Positions 25,785 to 40,800 of a stretch of 64,000 nucleotides of DNA are shown here, piece after piece. A program made the translations under genes and the position numbers. Origin of the DNA: Daphnia carinata (taxonomy: Eukaryota > Arthropoda > Branchiopoda > Diplostraca > Daphniidae); the NCBI RefSeq assembly GCF_022539665.2, contig NC_081331.1, positions 11,874,638 to 11,938,637 of the forward strand, written 5' to 3'. Position 1 is the stretch's first letter. The number at the start of each line of letters is the position of its first letter. Below the pieces are notes generated by a model. It did no database searches. It was not told the DNA's origin and worked only from the letters and a program-made list of their open reading frames with translations.

Positions 25785-28332
25785 TGAAATTTGATTTTCT
25801 TGTCTCGTCTTTCTTGTGTTGCATGTCCCGTTGCCCGTCAAAACTTGGAACAAAAAGAATTCCGAAAGGGAAAAGGGGTGGTTCTCTTTGTTGGTGATGC
25901 ATCACAAGCTGGTGGAGCGTGGAAAAGAAAAGAAAAAAAAAAAAAAAAAAAACGTGTGCTTGATGTACCGTCTGTTGCGTTATTACTTTGATCTCTTAGT
26001 TCGTTCTTTGTTGATTTGCTTCTCTCTGTTTGAGGTGTGAACAACCTCTGGTCTTATCGCTGCGTCAGTAATGGCCGCTCTGTTAGCGTTTTCTCTCATT
26101 CCGTGTTGCCTTTTTTTTTTTGTTACCGTAGAATAAGTTTTAGAAAAATGAAATTTAAGGTACATCATTATTTTTATTTAAAAAAAAGGGGAAAAAAAAA
26201 AGGAAAAAGAAGTACTGGCTCATTTTGTCAACGTCTCTCTTTTCCCTTTTCTCTGCGGCCAGGAAATGGAAGAACAAAACTCCGGGGAGGGCCATTATTA
26301 TATTTCCTGGGGCTTTGTGCTAAAACTAAAAAAAAAAAAAAAAAAAAAAAAAAAATGTTATAACATAAAATGGAATACCTTATTCATTTTCTTTTTTTTT
26401 GTTTTTGGGGTTTCCCTAACCGTTTCCTCCTGCTTATTTGGCCGGAACAGATCCGGGAAATTTATTAATTTGTTGTTGTTATATCGTTTTCCATTTATTG
26501 TTTGCCCGCTCATTCAAAAGAGAAAGTTTGAACTTTATCTTTCTCCCTTGCTCTACTAATAATTTCATTCTTTTTTATCGTTCCATGAAAAAAAAAAAAA
26601 AAAAAAAAAGCAGGTGACAAGCAGAGCGGTTTGGGGTCCAACGGTCGCTCATTCAACGATGGCTCGAAAGATGGGGCTCGTGACCGACGTTCGGGAACTG
26701 GATCTGGATCTGATTCATTCGGAGAGGCAGACCGACGTGCTGGTTACACACCGCCTTACGAAGAAGAGCTTGACAGGTAGGCCCGATTAAATAATAGTTT
26801 CGATTCAATTCGGGAGAAGGTCATGTTTCGCGCTGCCATCTAGCGTCCACTTGCGCAATGATGGCAGCAATTCGGGTAGGACTTAAGTCGGATGCCAAAT
26901 GATGATTTGTCCGGCCACGTTTTTATAGAGTTGATTCCATCCAATCTCATTCCTTTCGTTACGATGCTCCAGAGACGCGGGCACGCCTGAATTTTTATTT
27001 TGCATTTTGAGGGTCAGCTGGAAGCTATATTTGGGTCTGTACAAACAGCAACGCACGCCGCGTGTGAAAGAGTTAGACGTGAAAACGGATAGGGAAAGAT
27101 CTGCGCGGACTCATTTTCTTTTTTTCCTTTTTTTTTTTTTTAACCAAAAATAAAAGCAAACAAACAAAAAAAAAACCAACAAAAGCCAAAGAGAAGAATA
27201 ATATAGCAGACGCGTGTACAAGCAAGGAACGAACCGACGAAAAGAGCTGGCCGCATGCCTATTTGGTGGTTTGCCAATTGTCATATACGAAACGGCACTG
27301 CGAGGAGGAAGAAAAATCATGCAAAAAAAAAAAAAGAGATAGGATGGAGTAGTATTGACTTTCTCGTGTCAAAGACAATTACGAGAAATTAATGTCGATT
27401 GAAGCAACCTAAACTGAGTCGGAAAAAAAATGTGTAAATATTCGCCCTTGAAGCCCACACCCATCTCCGGGGTAGCGTGGGTAGCCCACCTCTTTTTTAC
27501 GTAATTTTCATCGTGACCGATACCAAACAGCAATGACCTTATCCGCCAGGTTTTCCTCTTCTTCTTCCAGCCTCGCGTCATCGTCGTCGTCATCCAGCAG
27601 CTGATGGAATCAACAGAACTGCGAAGGGCACAAACAAAAAAAAAAAAAAATCAAAGGAATTTCCTTGGGGTTTTGGGGCGCCGGCCGGTTTTCTTTCATT
27701 TCAATTTCTTTTTGAAGAAACGTTTTGGGCCCGATTGCTCGTGTTGACAAGAAGGTGATCTCCCATTCCTCCACCCCCTCTTTCCTTGGTGGGGAGGGAT
27801 GTTTGTTATTTTGAAAGGAGAAAAAAGAAAAAATAGGACCCAATTGAAAAAAAAAAGATCAATGAGTTGACAGTATTTCATCGTGTACTTTAATCATTTT
27901 TCAACGGCCACTAACGCAATTATTTGTATTTACGTAAGCGTAAGAGCGGAAGAAAAAAAAAAAAGAGGAGTGGGGCTAGAAAAGGATGAAATAGCTAAAA
28001 AGGTTGCAGAGAGGATGGAGTTGGCGCTGTTAGAACCAATAGGGAAACAATGGGCAACCATCCAGAAATGCAGATGGGATTATGTGTGTGTAGGCTTGCC
28101 TGTGTGTATGTGGTGTGTGTAATTTTTTTTACGGTCTGTAAGGAAAGGATGAACCGAACAAGCGTCTGCCTCAGTTGTGTGCGACTCACTAGCGGGCGCG
28201 CACTTCCGTTTTTTTTTTTTTGTGTGTGTGTACCAACCCGCCCTCGTCTCGTCCCTCACGTCTCCATACCCGGCCGCGGCTACTATTTCCCTCTTGCCTT
28301 CGTAGTGCTCCAACGCTTGTGCGACCCACTCG

Positions 28333-28382
<50 letters not shown>

Positions 28383-28675
28383 TTCGTTCGTTCGTTCGTT
28401 CTCGTTCTTCCCTGCACGGGCGTTCGAATTGTGTTGCGTCCCAACATCGACAAGTTGAACCGCGCCACTAGCGGCACCACTCACTCGAAATAAATTTTTC
28501 GCCCGTTGTCCGGTGGAAGAAAAACACTTGAAAAACGCTTCGCAGTTTTTTCTATAGTGCTATTATTAGGCGTCGTGATTCACACGTTATGTCGTCTTTG
28601 TTGTCCTGACAGTCCGCACTCACACACAAACACACAACAGACACTCAAATAAAAAGAGAGAACGAGAGTCGAAAA

Positions 28676-28707
<32 letters not shown>

Positions 28708-30447
28708 CGAGTTTGGGTGCGTCAGCCGCTCGTGACGAGAAAATCGAAGAGTGACGACATCCCTCCATCATCCCGACACGAAGAAACATTTGCAATAGAT
28801 TGGAAGTTCGCCGGTTCATTCGAGTTTTGACTTTGGCCGGTTTGGAACAATTTCGTCGGCCGTAGCCCGACTACTCTTTTCGAGTTCGTTGTGTATCTGT
28901 GATCCATCCGGCCGTTGGGGGGGGGGATAGTCTTATCTCGGGGTGTGTTGCCATCCGGTTCGGAAGAAAAGTTGATGTAAGAGCGGAGAAGAACCGTGCT
29001 GCCTAAAAAAATTGGCATTGACCGAATCAAAAACAAAAAAAAATAAAAATAAAATCAAGAGTCGATCAGTGTGTCTACGTTGGCGATTGAATCTTTGCTT
29101 TTTTGGAGGGAGAAGAGCAAGAATTGAAAAAAAAAAAAAAATAATAAAATAAAATTGGAGGAAAAGTATCAAGAACAGAAGAGAAAAGAAAAAAAAAAAA
29201 GTAGTTACAAATTCGGCCAAAGTGGGTGGAACAGACGCGCTCGCTCTCTGTCGACCTCCTCGTTCGCCAGATTGGTTTCCGACGTTGGCGATAAGACGAG
29301 CGACCCGACCGACTGGCGTTTGCTCGGCGGTAGGAAATCTAAAACAAGTTTTTCAGGAAGAAAATAAGAAGGAAAAAGAAGAAGAAGAAAAAGCCAACCG
29401 ACGACGCCATGTTTCACCGCAAACGACATCACCACCACCAGCCGCAACATTCGCGTCCGGCCGTTGCCAGCCGACAAACGGAAGGCAACGACACGAACTC
29501 GGCTGAATTGAAACGACACTCTGAACCGGCGTCTGTTGGTGTTGATATTGAGCCGACAGAGTCGCCATCGTCGTCGTCCTACTCGTCGAAGAGCGGCCAG
29601 ATTGAACCCACGGATTTAGGTGCCGAATTGTCGGCCTTCCGTCGAAGATGCACCAGCCCCGTTTGCGCTACGACCGTCGAAATGGCTGCCGGTATGGTGG
29701 AAGGCTTCCGCCTTCCGGACCACAGTCCGAGCCCAGTGCGTAAACAGCATGGCACGTGCGTACCTGGGCGGAGCCTTTCTGCGGCCTCGCCTGAAAATAA
29801 CAACACGCACACCTCACTCACGTCTTCTCCGTCCAGTTTGACTGGGCTCTTTCGGCGCAAAAGAAGTCCGATGGACCTCTCGTCGCAGAGTTTTCATTCG
29901 AAATCGTCGTCGTCTCCCATTGCGGCTCAAAAGCCATCGGCTCCGCCTAAACCGCAGAGATTGAACGCTCACGGCAGTAGTGCTGGTAGTGGTGGACCTA
30001 TGGAACCGAAAGGCCGCAGTCTTAGCCCCATGCCATCGGGCAACCTTCTGGCTGCTATGATGATGAATTCAATCCATTCAGCAGTGCTGGACGTTGGCCA
30101 GTCAGCCAGCGAACGCCAGTCGAGGAAAGCGAATAGTGCGTCGCATCAAAACCAGGAGCAACATTATCTACAGCAGCAGCCTTTGCCTCATTTGGTTATC
30201 AATGCCAAGTCGTCTGAATGCTTGGCCATCAGTAGCGAACCGACTTCACCATTTGCCGATCCCAGGCAAAAATTTTTTTTTTCTTGTTTCAAATTTTCTT
30301 TTTTTTTTTTTCTGTTTTATTTCACCTTAAAAAAAATCCAGCTCAAGAGTAAAAATCGCTAAAAATTCTGGCAGACAGCCGGCCTTTTGTTGACCGGTTG
30401 TGACGGAACGGGACGGGAGTGCTGATAGCGCGGGCGCGTTCGATCTT

Positions 30448-30486
<39 letters not shown>

Positions 30487-30872
30487 CGCGTCCGTTATGG
30501 CCGCACCGTTCTTTATCGCTTTCGGCCTGGCATTTATCCTTGTCTTTTTCTTTCTTCTCTCTGTTTCTCTTTCTCGCACTCTAGCCTTGTCTCTTTTTTT
30601 TTTTTTTTTTTTTTGATATCTTAAATCTACAGTAAAGGAGTCAGTCACATAGAGTGAAAACAAGTCAAAAAGAGAATGGAAAACATTTTTTTTTTTTTTT
30701 TTATTTTATTATTCATTTTTTTTTTTTCTGGCCACCATTCTCTCGCGTCTCGATTTAATCTCTCTTTATCATCGCTCAGTCACAGTCTGGTTTCGGTGCG
30801 TGCCTGACTTGTACTTGTGTGGGCATTAGCGTGTCTGTGTGCCTGAATCTCTCAACGTTCTTTTTTTTTGTG

Positions 30873-30938
<66 letters not shown>

Positions 30939-31758
30939 AACGCGCACCGGATTTCTGTGATGGTAAAAACATGATCGGCTATTTGAATCGAAACTATTTT
31001 TAAGGAATACGTTTTTGTTTTTTTTTCAGAAAAAAACTTTGGATACAGTGACTAAGTGGATGAAAAATAGTTGTGTTTTGTGGTCTTGATTTTATTTTGT
31101 GATTTTTTATTATTATTCCAGTTCCGGTGCATCCAACTTTAGTAAAAAGAAAGTCAGCCGTTCGGAGAGTCTGCGCGAGCGGGCACAGAGGGTAAGAGAA
31201 TCAACACGTTGAATTTGATTTGTTTCGCACCTTTCATTTTGAGGTGATCGATTGATTGAATTTCTTTTTTTGTATGATTTTGCACTTGTCTAGAAACACC
31301 GGGAAAAACGGAAACACAGCGACCCGAATCTTCCACCATCCCATTCCAGGTGAGTCATTTTTTTTTTTATGGATCCTCCCTTTTTCTTTTCTCTTGCTGC
31401 TAGTCTTCCATGTTGCTGAGGGGCTGAATTCAGATGCCGTCTGATTTGTTATTCATGAGCCTTACTCATAGTCGTACTCGTCCAATCAGGAAATCCCAAC
31501 TGGGTTCCTATTTTGCATTATGACCAAGGATCCATCACGATCCAAATCCCACCTGTTCTTTTTTCTTTCTCTTGTTGCTGCATTTTTTTTTTTTTTTGTT
31601 GAACGAACTTTCCATTTATTCCTACTCGTAATTCTAATAGAAATGAAAGCTCATTGAACGGTTTGATTAACCGATAGATGGTGCGTACATCCTCTTGGTG
31701 GATATTTATAACTAGCGTATAGTAATCCTCGCTCTGTCCCCGACCCAGAAAAAAAGGC

Positions 31759-31800
<42 letters not shown>

Positions 31801-34800
31801 CTGACAAGAAATCATAAAAGGGGAAACAAATGATTATCTTATCGGCGCGCTCATATGGGGGCCTTCCGTTTGCCCGATGTCATGTCCTAACGATGTTGTA
31901 TATGCACCCGTGTATATTTAGACTAGCGAACCGGCGCGTTATTGACGTGAAACGACGTCACTGGCTCTCTCTCTCTCTTTCTCTCTTTTTTTTTCTTCTT
32001 TTTTCTTTCTCACTTCCCCCTTTTTTTTTTTTATCCCTCATTGAATATTCAAATTTCTTGGACGATGAGAGCTTGCGGCTGTTTTCCGAGATACTGCAAG
32101 GTAACCGCCATTGCCGTTCGTCCCGATGAACCGAGGGTCATCGTGTGACACAATATCGTTGTGAACGCGAGTGTGAGACAGAAAAGAAAGGGCGGGGGAA
32201 TGAAATTAATTCAATTTCTTAACCGGGATTTTCAACGAGTGCCAATTATTTCTGATTATTCACGATTTTTTTTTTTTTTTGGTTTAATGAGAAGCCTCAC
32301 GAGAGAAGAGATTGTCGTATTTTTATGCGAGTTCACCGAGTCCAGATTCCGCCGTGCCACTTAACCAGATTCCAAAGTGGTTCTCCTCCGCCGCCTTTCA
32401 GAACGAAACAACAACAACAAAAAAAAAAAAAAGCGAAAATTTGTGACTCACGCCGTGAACCCAGTTCCACACCTTTCTCTCTTGCTCTTTTTCTTTCTTG
32501 CTGTCTCTTTCGTTCTTTCGCTTTCCTCTCACGCCGTCTTTAAAAAAAATCCATTTCTCCCGTCTGTGCACAAGAGAATGGATGAACAAGGATCTGGCTG
32601 TCTTTTGTATTCGTTTCTTTTTTTTTTTTCTCTCTCCCTTTCTCAAAAAGGCAAAAATGTAGACAACCCACATCGACCAACAAGAACATGTTTGATCAAG
32701 TTTTAGCTGCTAGAGCGTGAAGTTTCATCGCTCGGTTGCTGCTATTGATTAGGGTGCGAATAAGCTGGGCTTTACTAGTCGAATTGTTGTGATTTGTTTG
32801 GACAAGTATTCCGTAAGGTGGCCAAGAACTGTCGTCGAAAGGCGAGGAGTCGCATAGCGCGCACTTCAGCAGACCAAAGCTGAATGCTGGACATAAGTCG
32901 CTATTGAAGAAAGAAAAGTAGGAAAACGAAGAGAGAGGGAGAGAGAGAGAGAGGCAAAAGTATACACACATGCACGCACACACGTACATACACACACACA
33001 CACGACAGAGTGGGTAAAAAAGAGAGACAGAAAGGCAAAGGAACCTTTTTTGAGTTTTTGGCTTTTCTATATTTACGCTTCCTCCTTGCTTTTTCGTTCT
33101 TGAGAAGGATAGTGGGGGCGTCTGCGGAATGGGGAGGAGATCTTATGGGTGGGCCGCTCCCTTTGCTTGCTAGGAGCTAGGAAGAGATGCTCGATTCTCC
33201 TCTCTTTTCTCGTATTCTCTTTCGTCTCGTTTTTCCTTTCTTTTCGTCCTCCACTCTTTACATCTGCGTTCCGTCTTTTCTGGAGGTCTTCGTCATGTCC
33301 TTTGGCACGGGCTCAGTTGTCGCCGGCTTATCCACGCATCCGCACGCGTCCATTTCCCACTGCACACTCGTTTCGGGGCTTGTTTTTGTTGTTACAACTG
33401 CCGAGTTTCTCTTTATTGTGAAGAGAATTAGATATCCACTTGGTTTTTTGTCAGTGCATAATTGTCTTCAGTTTGGAATCCGCACCGTTCAGCCCGTGCC
33501 AGTGTCAGTTGAGCTCATTTTCCCGTCGTAGTTCGAATGCAAAATGTGAACAGACTCTATCGTCAGGTGCAGTTGACCATGTCGACCTAAAAATTCGAAC
33601 GGGTCTCGATTGCGTTCAATTAGCCACAGGATCGAACTGCTTTGCGAAAGCTATTACGTTGTATTGAGTGCGTGTCGCCACCTCTTGCGTGTTGACATCA
33701 GAAAAACATGGCCGTCTCACTCGGAGTCGAAAGACGCAGTTCCGGACGGACTATGAGCCCACGCAGTCTGGGCAGCGTCCTAGTGGATCGTATGGCGTCG
33801 TTTCGTTCGGTGGATCGAACTGTTCCGTCATCGGTTGTTGCACCCGTAACCAATAATCCTGATGAGGTCATGAAGGAGGCCAGAAGATGCCTCTCGGAAA
33901 GGTTGTTTTAGTTAGTCGTCTTTTCACGTATCCCTTTATTTTATTTTTTTTTTTTATTCTTCTCTCTCTCTGGTTGCGTGTTTTGTTTATTCTTTTTCCT
34001 TTCTGTCTGGTCTTCTACTTGATTCGCCATTTTGTCCCTCCGGCGGCAGGATCGCACGAATGTTTTGATCGCCGTTCTTTGATGGATCGGTCTTGTGGAT
34101 GTGCGGCCACGCGTATCAAACCCTTTCGTTTTCTGCGTCCTTTTCTTGTTGTTGTTGTTGCTGTTGTTGTTGTCTGTCTTTGTCTGTCTTTGTTTTGATT
34201 TCCTCAGGATATACTATCGTATAATGGGACCGTTTGAAGTCACACCGACAAGACGCGAGTTGCCCTGCGCAGCGCCCCAATGGTTTCCCCATTTTGTTTT
34301 GGTCTTTCTTACATGTGTGTTTTTGTGCGCGTCGTTCATTGAACCATCACGAAACCGAGAGGATCATGTGCGGAAGAAGAAGAGGGAACCCTTTCTTTTT
34401 CTTTCGGGATATAAAATCCGTTTCTCGCGTCCGTGCCTAATCGGTCCATCGTTACGAATCGGTGACACATCGAATTCCATTTAAGAATCGCATGAGGAAA
34501 AGGTTGTCTGAAGATTCATCATGTCCCGATGTAAAGATCCGTGTTTGAGCAGCGAAGGTGAAAAAAGCCAAGGGCAAATGGAAGATTTTGAAGCCCGTGA
34601 AAGGGAGGGGAAAAAAATACAAGCGTAAGAATTGATGGCCAAATGACATCACTTTGGGTGAGCAATCGCAGTCCATACTTGGGTGGGCTATTGGTGATCG
34701 CTGGGATGCCTTCGACGCCTCCGCGCGTCATTACCATCTTTTTGGCTCCATGGTCGGACCCCTTACGCGTCGTTGATGCCGTAACATTTGTAACGAACTG

Positions 34801-37800
34801 TTTTTTATTTTTTAAGATTAGGGAAAAGCCCACAACAATTCGTTAGATGGCGTTGTTTTGAGATCAAGGAAACCATTTTCTATTTGTATGTTGTGGACTT
34901 GTAACGTATCTCCTATTGTTGATATCGTTCGAGAGAAAGAGGGTTCTCTGATAAAGCTGTCAAATGATTTCGAGATGGCCGTTTACGACACGATAGGGGG
35001 CGATGATGTGGAGGGGGCGAGCGTGGGATGAAGCAGAAGAAAAAGAAACAATCACGTAGGCACACATCCATGAAAAGCTGGGAGAAAAGACCAAGAAAGA
35101 GAATGAGAGGGTAAAGCCTTTTTTTTTTGCTTGATCATCGAGTCCCAAAATAGTTCCGCCCGAACGACGCCTTTTTTTTTTTTTTCCCCTCTCCTCCCCT
35201 CTGTTCACTGGTCGAGATGGCTGGACAAGAGGCTGTAGCCGCATCGGCTATCAAGAATGAGAAAAAGAGAAAAATAAAAGGAGACAGTGAAAAAAAAAAA
35301 TATATATATATATATATGTATATATAAAAGAGAGGAGAAGAAGAGCGCAACTGTTTGGCCGCCAATTAAAGTCACGTTTCAACTGTTCAAACAAAAACAA
35401 CATCGTCTGGAACACGGAATAAGGGGACTTGATACTACTTAATGCAGTCTCGGAAAATGCCAGCAGATAAAAGCCATACACTTAGTGGCTACTCTGTTTG
35501 TGATGAAATGAATTGAGATAACACGTCCCGATTTCGACCTAATTCATGAGCTAGTAAACGCTGTCTCAACGGGTAATACTGGAGGACTGTTGGAAACTAC
35601 GGTACCTTGACCCAATATGTAGTGGAGGGGAGCGGCTTCGCAAGGTTTTCCTTTTGTGGATTTCATTGTACAACGCCATTTTTCTTTCGCTGAATGCACA
35701 CCCAACATATTCCAGTCAATTAGTCATCTTCTCGCAAAACAACTGGAAAACTATTGCCTTGACTTGAATTCCATTGATTGATTCGTTTTCTTTGTCGTTT
35801 CTCGTTTTCCCTTTCCCGCAGTGACATGGATCGCGAAGACCGGAGCTTATCCAACAACAACTCTGGCAGTTCGTCCAACTCGAGTCTCTCCACTAGGTAA
35901 GAAACATTCCGAGCGCTTTTTATATAAATACAGTTTAACCTTGCCGTTTAATATGTATAAATATATCGTGCGCACACACACTGGCCCGTACGGCCTCGAC
36001 CATAAATCGCCAGTCCCGTTGACAACAACTTGGCCGATTTTTCGTTTGCATCGCAAAGTTGGCGTGAAAAATCATTTTTTTAAACATAACAAATTAAAAA
36101 AAAAAAAAAAAAAAATAAGAAGAAGAAAGTTTAAATGAATAAGTAATACTAATTTTAAAAAATTACCAAAACTTACGAAGAGTTTAGCATGTCGAATAGA
36201 TAAAACAAAGAGTGTAGGAGAAAAGCAAAGAAAAAAAAGAAATAAAATAAAATAAAATAAAATAGAAAGACGGGGGAGGTCCGGGTTTTCTGAAACTTGG
36301 CGAAGAGCTCATTCAACTTCACCACCAACCCATATTCAAGAATAGATTCCGAGCTGTGCGGTTCCGTGACGCTCGAATACTCTTTTACAGGTGGCTTCCA
36401 CCGCCACGACACAATCTGTTTCTTATATCGTTTGTGGTATTCCTTCAATTTTTAATGGTGTCTGCGCTTTTGTTTATTACGTTTTTAGTTTGGAGAGTCC
36501 GAGCCCGTCCGACATCCGCGTTTCGGGTTCCGCCTTATCGGATGGCTCGTCGGGTGTATCTGCCGCCTTGTCCGTGGCCAGCGCTGGTGGAGTGCTAACG
36601 CCGTGGGACAGCGACCTCGAAGCGGATCCCGATCCGCCCGACTGGACGCGCAACTTGGATCCCGACGTCGTAGACAAGATGACGCCCAAGGAGAAACAAA
36701 GACAGGAAGTCATCAACGGTAAATAATCACGCCACTTTGTGTGCTTGTTTTCACCTGTTACACGAGCGAGAGGTTAAGAGTTCCCTCCGAGTACGGCACG
36801 CAGTCCGAAATGTGTTCTTTTTTTGTTTTGTTTCTGGCTTATTATTAATATTGATTATTATTATTTTGGTACGCAAAGCCTGGCGGGGAAGGGTTGTCAA
36901 GAAAATTGATGTGCCGAAATGTTGGCAAATCGTATGGTCATCCGGTATCTAAAATTAGATCCGTCTGTGGAACGTAAATAGGGAAAGTCCGCAACGTGTT
37001 TGCGATTTCACGCTGCGCTTTGACCCGACTCTTTGCGGGGCGAATAGATCATCATCGTGATTTTGTTTTGTTTTGGTTTGTTTTTAAATTGTGTCTTGTT
37101 TGACAGAACTCTTCCACACGGAAAGAAGTCACGTTCGCAACCTGAAGGTTCTTGACCGGGTGTTTTACCGTCCCCTGCTGGACAACGGTTTCAGTGACCT
37201 CGTTAATCTGCTCTTCCCCAATTTGCCCGACATGTTGGAAATCCACGGCCGCTTCAACACGCTGATGAAGGCGCGCAAAAGAGACCAGCCGGCCGTTGAA
37301 ACGGTTGGTGATATCCTGGTAGCCATGGTAAGGATTTTCACTTTTTCCCTTTTGACTTCCGGTCGGGGAAATCCCGATTGATCATCTGGTTCAACTGCCT
37401 CCCGTTTGTTTTAAAACAATAAAACGCTGGACTAACGATTTGTTTTTCATTTGGCAACAGTTTGACGGACCCAACGGCGAAGCGTTCCAGCAAGCTGCCG
37501 CCACCTTCTGCAAGTACCAGTCGGTCGCGCTGGAGAGTTTGAGGGACAGGCGCAAAAAGGACTCGAAACTCCAGGTGCCTCATTTATCCATTGCAAAATG
37601 ATGGCGTCCAATTTAAAAAATCGCAGTACACTCCGAACAATCATTTAATCGTCGTGTGTGTTAATAGGCGTTTTTGGCCGAAGCCGAAGGCAATCCCGTT
37701 TGCCGGCGGCTCCAGTTGAAAGATATCATCCCGACGGCCATGCAGCGATTAACCAAATACCCGCTGTTGCTGGAAAGCCTGGCCAAGTACACGCAGCCAC

Positions 37801-40800
37801 GCAGCGAAGAAATGACGCTGGTGCGCAGGTGTCTGGAACGATCGCGGGAGATTCTTAACAAAGTCAACCAGGCCATCAAGGAGGCCGAAAATTACAACCG
37901 ACTGGTGGATATCCAGCGTCGGCTGGACAAGTCGGCTTTTGAAAAGTCTGACCACGCCATCGCCAACGAGCTCAAGGTATTATTAATTTTTATTTATTTA
38001 TTCTAATCGTTATTTGTTCTTTTGAGGGACACGAACCGATGATGGAATGATAGAATTGTGATAAATCTTTCTTGTTTATTCATCGTACCGATATCTCCGC
38101 TACAAGATTTTTGTTTGGTATTTCAGAATTTTGAGCTGACGAAGCACCGTCTCATCTACGAGGGCGCTCTCACGTGGAGAACAAAAGGACAAAAGAATGT
38201 CGACCTTCACGTCGTCCTCTTGGAGGAGTACATCCTCTTGCTCCAGAAGCAAGATGACAAGTACGTGCTGAAATTCCACAGCATCAACTACCTGAACTCC
38301 AAGGAGGAATCCAAATGTACTCACAGTCCCATCATCAAAATCGCTACGGTCCTCGTCCGGCCCGTGGCTACAGGTGAGATCACGTCCATGCCTTAAGCCT
38401 TGAAACAATGCAATGCCGAGTGTTGGGTGGCGAAGAAGAGTATGAGAGGGTTAGAAATGAAAAGAAAAGGATTTTGTCAACTCCTTTTTGAACAAAAATC
38501 GGATATCTCTATTGTTTTGTTGTTTTGCTTTTGCTTTTGCTTTTGCTTTTGTACTTTGGATCTGTCGCTTTTCCCAACTAACTGGAATTCCGATCTTCCT
38601 TGCAGACAAACTGGCCCTGTATTTGGTCAACACGTCGCCGACGGGAGCTCAGATTTATGATCTTGTGGCCGTCTCCATCGCCGAGAGGAAAGCGTAAGTC
38701 TGAATTATTTCTTTACTTCATTGAAATTGAGTGGTTGTTGGTCCTTTTTTTCATCCCGATGCGATTTTAGCTACGAATGTCTCCGCATCGAAATTCCATA
38801 TTAGTTTCGCTTGGGTTTCAAGGCGACGCACGTACCCACGCACAAAACTGTTCATTTTTTTTTTTTTCTTTCCTTTCTTCCCTCCAATGAGAATGATTCA
38901 CGAACAAGAAAATAGTGAGGAATATAAAGTTCATTGGACCGCAACCGAAGCTCTCGGGATATTTATTGCTTGTGCGTGGAAATTGTTGTTTTTATAGCCA
39001 CCCCATATTTATTTTTATCTCTTTTCTCCATCGTGTGTAAACGGAAAACACCGTTGGATACGGTGGACTCTGGGGGGTGGGAAGGAGTTGCGAAGGAAAG
39101 CCGAGCTCCGAAGAAAACATCGTCAGCTCGCTTTGATGGTATGGCCTTTTCGTTTCAGGTGAAGTGAGGGTCGGTCAATGTGGGTCGTTTTCAAACGCGA
39201 ACAAGGCATTTCGCAAGAACTCACCTTGAAGGATTCCCAATTTCGAATGCAAACAACGTTTCCGCTACTATTAAACGAGGCATTGTCGTACAGGGCGTCA
39301 CTAATCTGCAGTGATATCCCGCACCCAGACGTCGACACTTTTGTGCGTAATTAAAATTATTTTATTTACTGGCGGATTTCCGGCAAAATCAAAGTGTCAT
39401 CTAAAAGAAACAGGCCCCAACGAGTAACAATTTCAAATGAACAATAAAGAAAAGGGAAAACAAAACAAGGTTAAACGAAACGTTTTATTGGGGTTGCTCT
39501 GTGTACTTGGTATGTTGACAAAGGAAAGAACGGCTTTCAGTTTCTGTATTTATACACCAACAGACGCTACGTGATTAGAAAGAACGCAGTTCCGGAAGAA
39601 AACAAAAAATATCGCGTAGGTTAGGTTAACATCGTTGGATAAAAGCGGCTCAACAGCATTCCAAAAACTTGTTATTTTGGCTTCTCCTTCGTGAGGCAAA
39701 GACACGATATGCTTCTCGTCTTCCGTCCCCGTCATGATGGATCGATTCTGTCTGAAAGTCTTTTTCTTTTTCTTTTTTTTATTATTATTATTTTCAAACT
39801 AACTATGATGGTACACGCAATCATCCTTCTTTCGCCCTCTCTTTCTCATCTCTCTTTCTCGCTCTTTTCATCTCCAAGTCCTTGCGTAGCTTCGTCTCTT
39901 TTGCCTGTTTTCATCGAATCACGGTTTATTCTGATGAAATTTGAAGAGCCTGTCTGTGTCTGCTCGCGTGGAATGACGCCATCCTACCACCGCCAAGGCC
40001 GACCTTCCGTTTTGACCACCCGTAGCCACTTGAGCAATTTTTGCACCTCTGCATTTTTTCGCTTGGATCGAACCGTAGTGAAATCGATATGGTATAACTC
40101 AATTACCGAAAGAAAAAGAAATAGGAATTTCACGATTTTCCTTGGGTTTCTTTTCATTTCTTCCTTGATTTGAAGAATGTCTTTGATTTACCATATTGTC
40201 GTGTTCTTTTAAAAAACCGAGGACTGAAAAAAAAAAAAAAAAAAAGAGAGAGGATATGGAGGTAGCTAGTTGGCAAACGAAGGGCGTATCAACTATTAAG
40301 GTCGTTTCAGGATCAAGCGCCGTTTTGGTGCTGTGTGTGTGTCCCCGATTCTCAAACTCACGCACAAAGCCGTAAGCGGAGTTTTCTGTCTTGTGTGTCT
40401 CGCAATGTCTTGCTGCGTACGAAATAACAGAGGCTGGCGTAGGAGGAGCTTAGTAGCCGGAATAGTGGAGAGAAAAAAAAAAAAGAAGAAGAAGAAGGGG
40501 ACTGTGTTGAAGAAGTGGGGAAAAGACAAAAAAAAAAAAATGAGGAAGAAAACGGGAAGAGGAATACAGTATATAAAAATAAAAACCATTGATGAAGCAA
40601 AGGGCGGAACGAAACAGGAAACTCACAACTTGGAAATAGAGAGGAAAAGAAAGAAAGAGAGCTTTAGCTGTTGTATCGTGTTGCTCGGAGATGTCTTGCG
40701 CCATTGTCAAGTCAGACGGCTTCAAACGAGGAAACGTTTCCAACGGTCAATTCGAAAAGCGAAATCAGTTACACAAACGTCGAGTTGTGTGTTCCTTAAT

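Larger units (their letters stand above)
17812..26613. other. 8.8 kb intron containing alternative start exons
   Basis: The largest intron of the gene. Apart from the candidate first exons at 20661, 21347 and 24118 it holds microsatellites: CT at 18839-18890, CA-rich 19980-20040, TG at 20459-20470 and 21684-21716, TG at 24009-24031 followed by a gtctttgc repeat (24032-24064), TTTA at 25490-25520, and poly-A/T runs (21549-21575, 25751-25780, 26329-26355). The branch and pyrimidine region of the final acceptor is followed by about 22 A residues immediately before gcag at 26613, an unusual arrangement. Confidence 0.6.
26777..31121. other. 4.3 kb intron with an alternative start exon
   Basis: Besides the start exon at 29409 the intron has poly-A and poly-T runs (27127-27140, 28681-28707), a long CT microsatellite (28338-28377) followed by ttcg repeats, a TG tract (30450-30482) and a very long poly-T (30887-30933). 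A CTCF-like motif (tgccatctagcgtcc) is at 26834. No other gene was recognised. Confidence 0.55.
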
